Shown here one piece after another: positions 36,501 through 46,601 of a stretch of 64,000 bases of DNA. How positions within the stretch are numbered: position 1 is the first letter of the stretch; each line of letters starts with the position of its first letter. The stretch covers positions 38,748 to 102,747 of the forward strand of contig MU004242.1 of NCBI GenBank assembly GCA_010405405.1. The letters are read 5' to 3'. A program made the translations under genes and the position numbers. Origin of the DNA: Microthyrium microscopicum (lineage: Eukaryota > Ascomycota > Dothideomycetes > Microthyriales > Microthyriaceae). The notes below the pieces were generated by a model. The model saw only the letters and a list, made by a program, of their open reading frames with translations, was not told the origin of the DNA and searched no databases.

Positions 36501-37496
36501 TGGGTCATGTTAGATCCCAGCCGAGTCCTCCAAATTCTTATCAATCTCATGACAAATGCAATCAAATTCACCGCCGGCTCGAAAAAGAAAGTCATTACGG
36601 TATTTGTCGCAGCGTCGTCAGAATCACCCGCCACGATTAGTAAACCGAAACTCCAGTACATCCCCGTACGAGCAACAAAGGCAGATACGCCTATTGGAGA
36701 TGACTGGGGTTCAGGTGATATTGTCTTTCTACGATTTAAGGTGAAAGATACCGGAGTTGGTCTTACATCCGACGAAAAACAAGTGCTTTTTGAGCGGTTC
36801 AAACAGGCTTCTCCTCGCACTCATGCACAGTATGGCGGCAGTGGACTTGGTCTCTTTATTTCTCGCCAGCTTGCCGAGCTGCACGGAGGTCAAATCGGTG
36901 TTGCCTCAGAATCAGGTATAGGGAGCACGTTTGGCTTCTTTATCAGCACCCGACGTGCCAGCCGACCACCTTCTTTCCCAGACGATGTGGACGCTGCTAA
37001 GAGCAGCTATGATCCCGTCAGCATCCAGTCTGCCTCAGAAACAAAGTCCGTGAATCCATTAGCTGTTGAACCAGCGCCCATATTAGACGTCGCTTCGCTT
37101 CATATACTGGTCGTTGAAGACAACCAGATCAACCAAAAAGTGCTCGTCAAACAGCTGCGCAAATTCGGTTGTACTGTTCACGCAGCCAACGATGGCCTTG
37201 AAGCTTTGGAATTTCTTGAAAAGACGGTCTATCGAGTACCAAACGGCGTTGAGCTTAGCGTCGTGCTCATGGATCTCGAAATGCCAAACATGGGAGGTCT
37301 CGATTGTGTTCGTGAGATTCGAAAGATGGAAGACGCAGGCGAACTCAGTGAACATGTGCCAGTTATTGCTGTGACGGCCAATGTAAGAGACGAACAAATC
37401 GCCGTTGCAAAGGACGCCGGCATGGATGACGTTGTTGGAAAGCCCTTTCAAATTAAAGAAATAATTGCAAAGTTTGGAGTGGTGTTGAGAGCTTGA
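33562..37496 (+). CDS. Hybrid histidine kinase 2 (paralogue of kinase 1)
   Basis: Join 33562-35705 and 36029-37496 gives 1203 aa. It has the same domain order as kinase 1: N-terminal region (SIEEVLDQDSRPSFILDLD), PAS-like domain (LVNWKDTPLGPMEKWSPEF), GAF-like region, second PAS-like segment (MTALSPLGMFFLNPEGKFVE), HisKA with H757 (DITSHEMRNPL), HATPase (LINLMTNAIKF, KDTGVGL, GGSGLGLF) and receiver (VVEDNQINQ, D1130 in LMDLEMP, VVGKPF). It has one intron of 323 nt, unusually long here because it contains a MITE. The intron does not share a position with any intron of kinase 1; the nearest is about eight residues away. A full phosphorelay set is present, so both paralogues look functional. Sensing ligand unknown. 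Confidence 0.93.
35744..35942 (+). mobile_element. MITE copy B inside the kinase 2 intron
   Basis: About 199 bp. The left arm GATAAAATAACTGGCGTGCT pairs with the right arm read in reverse, ACATAATAACCGGCATGCC; both continue to a GCTCCC block. It is similar along its length to copy A at 22973-23169, including the CAACCARTAGA flank. It lies wholly between the donor at 35706 and the branch site near 36014, so splicing signals are untouched. Confidence 0.75.
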
Positions 37497-37926
37497 TCTG
37501 ATCGATAGGTTTTAGTTGTGTTCTGTATTCTGTCACTCTCTTCCCAAGAAGACTGAGTTGACACGCATTTGTGGGTTACAATGATTCTTCCATGGCATAA
37601 TAATATATCTCTAGCAGCAAAGTTTTGCAAGAAAGTTTCCTTGATCCAAAGATTATGGTCGGTGGCTGTTATCGAGCTTTTCTTTTATCTCAGACTGCTA
37701 CCAAGAATACATGCTCCTAATGTTCACTCGTAGCCATTCGGGGTCATTTGAAAATAGTTAGAAATCCTACCTGTCTCATGCAAGTAAGTACCTAAGGTAT
37801 TCAAGGTCAAACATGCGTCGAACCGTGTACCCAGGTACGGCCTGATCCTGACCAGATTTTTTGCAGCTAAGACAGGTACTAAGCAGCACTTCCCAACTTC
37901 ACTTCTTCAACATCTACCCATCGATC
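37497..37926. other. Spacer between kinase 2 and the metallophosphoesterase
   Basis: No gene. The longer open frame before the next start has no ATG. Presumed terminator of kinase 2 and promoter of the next gene. Confidence 0.5.
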
Positions 37927-39066
37927 ATGGATTGGGCTAAAAATGTGGTCGATCCTCTCAACGAGCAAGCCGAATTAATCACAAGGCTTGCCTTGGAGAG
38001 CACATCGATCAATAATACTGGAGCCCGCCAGGTAGCGGAGACTGGAGATGACCCGCACTCTCAAACAAATGAGACACGAACCCCGAAGAACCTGAGCCCC
38101 GAAAAGACGTCGCGCTCTAACTCTACCAGTACAGTTCCTACAAGCAACATCGGAAAGCTTTTTGCAATTTCAGATCTGCATTTATCTTTTGGCTCCAACT
38201 GCAAATTCTGGGCGGATCTGGAATCTCACCCAGATGACGGGCTCATTCTAGCTGGAGATATTGGCGAAACAGAAGACCATCTAGAACTGGCATTCAGTTC
38301 GGCAACTAAACACTTTAACCAAGTATGGTGGTGTCCTGGTAACCATGAGCTCTATTCGGTTCCAAAGAGTCTTACGATTACCGCATCGAGGAACAGTGCC
38401 CTTCGAGGAGAGGCAAAATATATGGACTGCGTAGAAATCGCCAGGCGTTACCAGGTACTTACCCCAGAAGATGATTTCGTCATTTGGAACGGCGATGGTG
38501 GACCATTGCTCATAACCCCCATTTTCACGCTTTATGACTACTCATTTGCTCCCGATGAGGTCCCTCTCGGAGAAGCAGTCTCCTGGGCAAAAGAGCTTGG
38601 AATTGAGGCTACTGACGAGAAGCTTCTACACCCTGATCCTTACAAAAGTAAAGCAGAATGGTGTTCAGCGCTAGTATCTAAATTCGACCAGAAGTTGGAT
38701 CAAGCTGTACGAGATAACCCAGACGTCCCACTTGTCATTGTGAATCATTGGCCACTTAGACGAGACACCGTCAGGTTGTTTCAATATCCCCGGTTCATAA
38801 TCTGGTGTGGTACACGGAAAACCGAGGATTGGCATGCCCGATTCAATGCCAAAGTGGTGGTGACAGGGCACATTCATATTCGAAGAACAGATTGGATTGC
38901 GTGGGGGGATTCCTGGACCCGATTTGAAGAAGTTAGCATGGGTTATCCACGTCAATGGAAAGATGCAGCGGAAAGAGGCTTGGATATTAATGAGCTTCTT
39001 CGAGAAATCTCGCCTGGCCCGTCGAGAACTGGATTTGGCGAGACTCGGTTTAGAAGGTATGGTTGA
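37927..39066 (+). CDS. Calcineurin-like metallophosphoesterase
   Basis: A single exon of 379 aa. The first ~75 residues are polar and Ser/Thr-rich, probably disordered. The catalytic domain carries the standard metal-binding motifs in order: SDLHLSF (D83, H85), LAGDIGE (D111), CPGNHELY (N139, H140), IVNHWPLR (H274) and VTGHIHIR (H315, H317). It should hydrolyse a phosphoester with two metal ions; the substrate cannot be read from sequence. No signal peptide or membrane segment, so likely cytosolic. The start is the first ATG in frame, and an upstream frame extension lacks one. Confidence 0.9.
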   Translation: MDWAKNVVDPLNEQAELITRLALESTSINNTGARQVAETGDDPHSQTNETRTPKNLSPEKTSRSNSTSTVPTSNIGKLFAISDLHLSFGSNCKFWADLESHPDDGLILAGDIGETEDHLELAFSSATKHFNQVWWCPGNHELYSVPKSLTITASRNSALRGEAKYMDCVEIARRYQVLTPEDDFVIWNGDGGPLLITPIFTLYDYSFAPDEVPLGEAVSWAKELGIEATDEKLLHPDPYKSKAEWCSALVSKFDQKLDQAVRDNPDVPLVIVNHWPLRRDTVRLFQYPRFIIWCGTRKTEDWHARFNAKVVVTGHIHIRRTDWIAWGDSWTRFEEVSMGYPRQWKDAAERGLDINELLREISPGPSRTGFGETRFRRYG

Positions 39067-39395
39067 TTGCGTTGAGCTAATACTTCCTATGATCGCCGTA
39101 GGATCCAATTTGCAGTTACGCTATTGGCTTTTGAAAGACAAATCAATTAACGATAGAATTAAAGTCTAACCATAATTACCCTGTTGAGGATCAACTGTTC
39201 CTGGATGATCCACAGTCAACTATGCTCAAAGAAGCTGTTTGATTTGCCATGGCCGGAGAAAAAAGATACGGCAACATGGAGAACAGCAAAAATCGGGTTT
39301 TCTCGTCCACATGAGAAAGATATCGTTTTCTATATCTGATTGATATTCGCTCCTTGGCACTATCTCATCCAAGGTCACTTTGACGAGTTACCGCG
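39067..39395. other. Spacer before the WSC-protein gene
   Basis: About 330 bp, no gene signal. It includes the presumed promoter; no clear TATA box. Confidence 0.45.
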
Positions 39396-42300
39396 ATGGG
39401 TTTCCCTACGACTTTTGGTCTTTTCCACTTCACACTCATTTACTGTCTCTCCTTTCTAATTTCTTCAACAAATTGCCTGGGCCATGCGACTGACACAACG
39501 ACTTGGGGAAGCGATACTTCAAGATGTGGCTATCAAACGTTTGTCGATCATCCCTCCATTAAGCTCTCATCTATATTAATCTGATCAGGAACCATAACAT
39601 GGATCCAAATATAGTCAATAGCGCCAATTTCGGTCAGCTATTCAAGACTAATTTGCCTGGAAACTTCAACAACCTTGCAGCTGAACAAATTTATTCTCAG
39701 CCTCTTGTGTTTACAGGAAGTGATGGCTCCCAACAGGTTTACGTAGCGACTTCTCAGAACAACATCTACAAGTTAGATGGCAAGACGGGTGCCATTCTTG
39801 CGTCAAGAAACCTAGGCGTACCATTCTTGTCTGCCGACTTGGGATGTAAGTTCGAAAATCAGCCACATGTCACTCATTCTAACTACAACATAAGCCTGCA
39901 ATGATATATCGCCTTGTATTGGTATAACTGCCACTGGTGTAATCGATCCGGCTACTGGCATCTGGTACTTAACCTCCAAAACATACTCTGAAGCTTTTCA
40001 AAACGGCAATTTCACTCCTTCGAGTCCTCCAGGAAGATTCAATGCGCGGTATTACTTTTATGCAATCAACACACAATCTTCAAATCTAGCTGACAGCTTC
40101 CCACGTGTCCAATTAGAAGGAATCTTGTTTCGGAACAATCAAAACCGCAAGTTCATCAGTGGCAATCAGCATTCTCGACCCGCGTTGGCACTTGTTGGCG
40201 ATTATGTATACACGGGCTATGCCAGCCACTGTGTCCAGTACAACTATACAGGTGCGATCATCGGACACAACAAGAATACGGGTGCCATTATCGAGTCTTT
40301 CGCTACTCAAGGTGGCCCTGAAGCCAACAGTATTGCAGGTGGCGGTGTCTGGATGTCGGGTGGTGGTATTGCCTATGATGGCAGTGGTAGTCTCTTCTTT
40401 GCAACTGGAAATGGCTGGGCATCTCAGCTGAGTGGAACTCCAGTCCCAGGAAGACAGCCTCCCAGCGCCCTAGAAGAAGCTGTGGTACATGCCAAAATAA
40501 ACACCAATGGAACCCTCTCCGTGGTCGATTTCTTCATGCCTTGGGAAAAAGTCCAGCTGGATGGAGCGGACAAGGATCTCGGAACTTCACCGTTTGAGCT
40601 TTTGCCTCCTGATGTCTTTTCTTGTCCTAACGTTCGTCGCATGGGTTTTGTAACTGGAAAATCTGGGAAAACTTATGTTCTCAACCTGGATAACCTTGGA
40701 GGATACCAGATGGGCTCCAACAAACTTGATGCCGCCATTCTCGTATATCAGAATGAAAACTCGGTCTATGCCGGAGCTGGTGTTATGCCTCTTGGGGGCG
40801 GCTACATCTATATCAACGTCATCAAATATCAAACTCGAGTATTCAAATTCAGCTGCGACAGTTCTGGAAATCCCGTTTTCACCGTCGATTCGGTTACTAA
40901 GGAATACAATTCCGGCTCTCTAGGCATTGGTCATGGTACAACCACCTCACTTGCTGATCAAGATGGAACTGGCCTATATTGGGTCACAGACACAAGTGGC
41001 TTGAATCTACGTATATACAATGCTGTTCCTTCCCAGAACGGGGCACCCTTGACTTTGATGAAATCATTCAACATTCCGGGCATGGGGAAGTTTGGTCGGC
41101 CTGTTTTCGGCGATGGACGAGCGTATTTTGTGACTTCAGTGGCTACAGTCTATGGTTATGGCTCTCCTGTCCAGCTACCTCTAAACTGTACAGGATCTAT
41201 TGTGTTTCCCAAAACACTTATTAATTCGACGTCACTTTCGTCAACCGTAAAATGCACAGCTGTTATTGACACCAAGATTGCAGCACTATCTGTGCTCGGA
41301 GATCCCCATTTCATCATATCCAATCTTCCTCCACCAAATCTCAATCTTCTGGCAGGCCAATTTTTCACTTTTAATGCCACATTTGCTCCTTTATCAGTAG
41401 GAGAACTGTCCAGTGATGTTTTAATCAACACCACGAATGTACAATCTGGATTTTCATCTAATACACCAGTCACACTCAGTGGAACCGGTGAATCTGCACA
41501 ACCTTTACTCGATATCTCACCAAATACTGCCTCGTTCAATGTCATAGTTGGTCAACAAAAAGGAGGAGTCAATCAATCCGTCATCTTCTCCAATCTCGGT
41601 GACCAGCCACTCTCCATAACAAACATACAGTTTTCCAAAATCAGCGAGACTGGGCCATGGCTGGCTGCAAATACCACATCTTTTCCTCGTACTTCTGGAC
41701 CTTTCACGTTCTATAACCTTCCATCTTCCATACCTGGCAACTCTGCGGTCACGGTGAATATCAACTATAATCCCACTACTACTGCCAACGATGGTGTTTT
41801 CATCCAAGTCATCACCAACGGCGGAGCGCAGGTTCTGGACGCCGTTGGCGTTGCTGGATCGTACCCTAAGGCTCTGATTGAGTTTGAGAATTCAGATGGA
41901 TCTGGCATCTGGCTTAGACTAGAGGATTCTTCTACATTTTCCTTTGGCAATGTTACCGAGAACCAGACAAAGCAATTGCGACTTCGAGTCACCAATGGTG
42001 GTGGACAATACGCTGTCCCTCTTTCAATCACCGTTTCCAAACCACCATATGGTGATCCTGGCATCATCGGTGCTATTAACAATGTTGATCTGGCTGAAGG
42101 TACACTTATCTCTGCTGGGCAAAGTGTCAATGCGACATTGTTCTGCTCTGTACCAAGGTCTCAAATGAATCTACCAAGCTATGTTGGAGCGGCTAACTGG
42201 ACTATGAACACGGCCGATCCTCTTTTGGGAAAGCAGTTCATCCAGTTCAATTGTAATGCTGTGACTGAACAGATTGGACCTCTTTTGGCTAACGGAACTG

Positions 42301-43430
42301 CGCAATTTCAATACGTTGGATGTTATCGAGAGAATACACCAGGCCGACAACTCTCTACGAACATATACACTGATGCCAAAAACAATACGAATGAGAAGTG
42401 TATTGCTGCTTGCTCAGCCGCTGGGTGGATATTTGCCGGCACACAATATCGACAAGAATGCTGGTGTGGAAATGCCATCCCTAACACACTTGATTTGGAA
42501 AGAGATTGTAATTATGCATGCACTGGCAACGTCAATGAAGTCTGTGGAGGCAGTGGATACTTTGGCGGTCAAGCAGAGTTCTCGCTCTTTGGTGATTCAA
42601 AGCGCTTCAATGGAAGCAAGATATCGCCTCCACTTTCTATCCCTCAAATCGTCAGCGGATACCAATATGCTGGATGTTATGCAGAGAATGGAGGCAAAGC
42701 TGTCAGCGCAATCAGTACGACAGATACAAAGTCCATGTCAGCTGAATTATGTGCCGCCTTTTGTGCTTCATACAGCTACTTCAGTCTGGAATTCGCGCAA
42801 GAATGCTCCTGTGGTAATTCCATTAACAATGCCGTGGCGACTTTGACAAACAACACGGATTGTAGTTTGAGCTGTAAAGGCAATAACAGCGAAACATGCG
42901 GCGCAAGTAATCGTGCACAGATTTATGCCAGAACCAGTGTTACTCTTGCACCTAGCGTATTACCACCTTCTTCATCTAGCACCATTTCCACCAGCTCGGC
43001 TTCATCTACGGCCACGCCAATCGGAAACTCCAATCCCCAGCACATCGGACATTATACCTACGTCGGTTGTTATACGGATAGTGTTGAAGCGCGAGCTCTT
43101 TCAACCGTCTATTATTCTAGTACAATGACTCTTGACCTATGTGCCGCTCAGGCATCTACTGCAGGAGTAAATGCTACATTCTTCGGGGTGGAATATCACC
43201 AAGAGTGTTGGTTCGGGAATTCCATGCTGAACGGCCAAGGCCCTGCTCCAGATTCTACAGCATGCAGCTTCCTCTGTCCGGGGAATGCACAACAAAACTG
43301 TGGAGCTGAGAACCGTCTGACTCTCTATCGATTAGAGTCCCAAATATACAGCAGCAACACGGATCCACTTTTAATGGTACAGTCACTGAACGTCAGCGCA
43401 ATATCCACAAGTTCGACCTTGATGTCATGA
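39396..43430 (+). CDS. Large secreted protein: beta-propeller, choice-of-anchor D, three WSC domains
   Basis: Join 39396-39538, 39589-39845, 39895-43430 gives 1311 aa. Signal peptide first (HFTLIYCLSFLISSTNC). Residues about 50-510 look like a PQQ-type beta-propeller (DTSRCGYQTNHN, DPNIVNSANFGQLFKT, GTVIDPATG-like ITATGVIDPATGIWYL). Next come repeated choice-of-anchor-D-like beta-sandwiches (FTFNATFAPLSVGEL, VTLSGTGESAQPLLDISPN). Three C-terminal WSC domains begin at YVGCYRENTPGRQL, YAGCYAENGGKAV and YVGCYTDSVEARAL. A Ser/Thr linker (PPSSSSTISTSSASSTA) separates the second and third. WSC domains bind glycans, so it is probably a cell-wall or extracellular carbohydrate-binding protein. The third WSC has CWFG where the others have CWCG/CSCG, so one cysteine is lost. 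Confidence 0.9.
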
Positions 43431-44224
43431 GCAACATATTTATCTTGTTAGCAAGGAGTAAATAAGTCTAAATAAGCTACCATTGTGTGTGTCAAGCATA
43501 AAGAAGATTTTAGCATCCGCTTGGGGGCGCTCGTGGGTCTTGAACTTTGCCGGACCATAGAGTCTTTAATATCAGGGGATGTCTCAAGGATTTTCGTCCT
43601 GAATGATCTAATCTGCAACCTGACAGAGTAAGCAAGGTTTGACTTGATAGGTAGTCATATTTTGGAGGTAGTCATATTCTCGAGGTAGTCATATTTTTTG
43701 AAGAAGAAGCTCGTGAACTATGGCGAAGATGCAATATATCTTGAGCGCAAGATTGATCAGTAGTGTTCCATCAACAATTATGGTTACCAGCCATCGTAAT
43801 AAATAGAAGCTGCTATATCTCTCATCAAATTGGATATGTCATGGCGATCTAAGCCCGGTGTGCAAACAAAGCACTCGATAACAAAGTGTAGCGGCTGGGA
43901 GACATTGCAACAGGTGAGGCATGTCAATTACCTTGCCGACCCGTTGATGAGCCTACCTTAGCTTTTACCACGAGCTGTATTCCATATGCAGTGGAGTGAA
44001 TGACAGGTGATGAACAATTTTCCGACCATGACGCTGCACTGTGAAAAGGCTGGCAATACAGGTAAAGCAAAAGGTAACAATGTAGAAGAAACTTGTTGTG
44101 GAAAATCTGTATAAAGCAAAGATGGTCTGCTCATTCAATTACAATTCCTCATCACCCTCCCGGTATTCGTAGAATCGCTCAGAAATCTTTTTCTGTCACA
44201 AAGCCAGTATCCTGACCATCCACA
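43431..44224. other. Intergenic with a short tandem repeat
   Basis: About 800 bp. It holds three copies of a 17-bp repeat (listed separately) and a stretch that looks like the leader of the next gene. No gene seen. Confidence 0.5.
43650..43700. repeat. 17-bp tandem repeat, three copies
   Basis: The unit GGTAGTCATATTTTGGA occurs at 43650, 43667 and 43684 with one or two changes. It lies 220 bp downstream of the WSC-protein gene. Confidence 0.8.
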
Positions 44225-45539
44225 ATGTCCTTGGAGCCGTCAACATCAGGCAAACACAGAGCAAAAGAGTGGTCATTCTCCAAAGAATCATCTCCGAGCT
44301 CTGAGCCCGCATGTCAAGTCCGCTTTAATGACCCCGATCTAGCCGAATCCCTATTCAAACTCCTATTGAATGATGGTTATTGCGCCAAAATCTCAGTCCC
44401 AGAAACCTCCACTCCCCAAAATCTTCCTCATCTGCACCCACCATGCAATTGTAGCGATCCTGTCGACTGGTCTGACGACAACGACGCCGAAGGACCTGAA
44501 GCCAACAAAGTCGGTTACGCAGAGCTAAAGGTAGCACTCCAGCAACGAGGCGAGTCGTTCTATCGATATCTCTTACCGCAACTTGCATACTACTACGATT
44601 CATTCAAGCCCCAAGAGGGCGATTTCCATACCTATGGCGCTTTGTTCGAGCATGATCGGAAATCTTTGGTGGAATTGGCAGAGCATTTGCGATCTGGAGA
44701 AGAGAATCCAAAGACACTGGCCAGAGTGGTTAAGAGATATCAGTATTTTCTGATGAATAGTATGATAAGCATGCAGTTGGGGCCGTTGTGGGCCGCATTG
44801 GCATATCGAATCAGCTTAAGATTGGAGAATCGTATCGTTGGTCTGAGGAAATTTGGGATAGAGAATCCGGCTATGGAGGCTTGGGTGAGTGTCTGCTTGT
44901 GAAATGATCCTGAACGTTGGTAACTGCTGAAATACCAATCAAGTGTTATTGATTGAAATTTTAATATGTTGTCAGCTGCCAGTGATGAATTTTCACTGAA
45001 ACACTGTTTTGCCAAATGATCTGACACTGACGAGTTCCAGTGGGAACTGTGTAGTGATGTCTGGGATTCAGGCGATGAGACAATGAAAGCTTACTCTGAT
45101 GTGGCGAATCAAACCAGACGAAAGTATCCCAGCATACAATTGGACTTACTACGCGCTGGGTAGGTGAACTTTCGGCAACTTCCAGACTTTTTCACTAACT
45201 TTTCCTTAACACAGCCTGTCAGTCAAAGACCTGTATATTGCCTACCATCGAGCCTTAGCCAGCGTCACCCTCGAGCAAGTCCACACGCCCAGCCATCTCG
45301 TGATCAACAAATTGAATCTCCCATCTCGGACGTACAAAATCATATATGACGCTGTTCATATGTTCAGTGCAACTGAAGAATGGGACGATATCTCAACAAA
45401 GATTCGCAATATTGCAAGTTTGCTGGGATTGGATGCCACTGGTGACATGAACAAGGATTTGGACCTAATTGCCAACTTTGTGTCGACTGGTAAATCAGCT
45501 TCAGAACAGGAGGTCAAGAAGGAACCGACTGAACAGTGA
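44225..45539 (+). CDS. Conserved-looking protein of unknown function
   Basis: Join 44225-44884, 45041-45159, 45215-45539 gives 367 aa; introns are 156 and 55 nt. No signal peptide. The N-terminus is Ser-rich, followed by HPPCNCSDPVDWSDDNDAEG, an acidic loop with a CNC pair. A mostly helical middle follows (ALQQRGESFYRYLLPQLAYYYDSF, RVVKRYQYFLMNSMISMQL). The C-terminus is also helical and ends with EQEVKKEPTEQ, where VKKEP resembles a SUMO-acceptor site (psi-K-x-E). I do not recognise the family. The first intron could be shorter if an internal donor is used, but the given joins close the frame exactly. Third positions go from C-rich to G-rich near 44645. Confidence 0.8.
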
Positions 45540-46601
45540 AGACACTGTCAACGATTCAGTATTTGGACAGTAGTGGACATGCGTTATCGCACTTGATGGC
45601 ATATAGCATCATGTTGCCAATCTGTTGAATACTCGTTGCAGTTCCACTTGGGCATTTTGATTGCAGTAAAGGTTCAGTTAGTTCTCAAGTTCTCTAAGCC
45701 CAAATGTTAAGTAACTACTCCAGGTTTTTAGCTTTAGTTTCTCCACACCATCCTAAAGTTTATTCCTAGGAACCGTTAATATCAAGCCAATGATCAATTC
45801 AAGCTATGATAGTGCACCGTGCGATTGAGAAGAGTATAGATTAACTTTTGACTCATTGCGAGTACCGAACAGTAATCGTTCATGACTTTCAACGTCGTCT
45901 GATGTTGGCCTTCTATGTCACTTTTAAGCCATTTCGCCTATAGTGACTAGTCGGGTCTACAATCAGATCGACGAATGATTAGCGATGAATCAAAAGTCCC
46001 GACTCCCGACGCAAGCAAGGAGAGCATCTGAGTGGAGGGCCGTAGAATATCGAGACTAAGGCTGAGAAAAGGCAAGTACGGAAGGCACGCCACTTTTCAG
46101 GGGCAACCAACCACAGCACCTCCATCAACCTTTTATCCAACCATACGCTCACAACACCAACCCGACTCACAATACACTCTTTACTAGTTAAAGCCACAAT
46201 CCGATGTCCCTTGTTATACATATCTAATCCGGACTGGTCGCTGGAACTTTACGCCTGTGAGCCTGTGACGGCTCTGCCGCTAAAGCGGCAACCTCAGCGG
46301 ATGAGCGCCTTCAACGGCATTTGGCTTACTTGTAGGAACTCAGGTTCGCTTTTGGCTCCCAGCGCCGCCGTTCTTGAATCGCGAGCTCGTGCGATGCGAC
46401 TAAAAGCAAGACGCGTCCGGATTCCTCGAATTCCCCGTGAAATCAGTCCTAGATCCTTCAAAGTCCGGTACACCATCTCCAAAGTTCCAAACTCACAGCT
46501 CATGGTGTCAACCGTCTCTGTCCCACCACCCTCCCGGTTCCTGTGAAACCCATCTAACGGCCGTCTATCCATCCCCTGCATCAGAGGTCATAAATATCGC
46601 A
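45540..46601. other. Intergenic, no gene recognised
   Basis: Minus frames (45979-46221, 46294-46581) and plus frame 46211-46546 overlap and do not resemble known proteins. The last ~150 bp is open in frame with the HypX-like gene but has no ATG before 46602. Confidence 0.45.

Noticed and set aside
46211-46581. Overlapping open frames on both strands upstream of the HypX-like gene
   Set aside because: Mutually antisense, Arg/Ser-rich by composition, no family resemblance.
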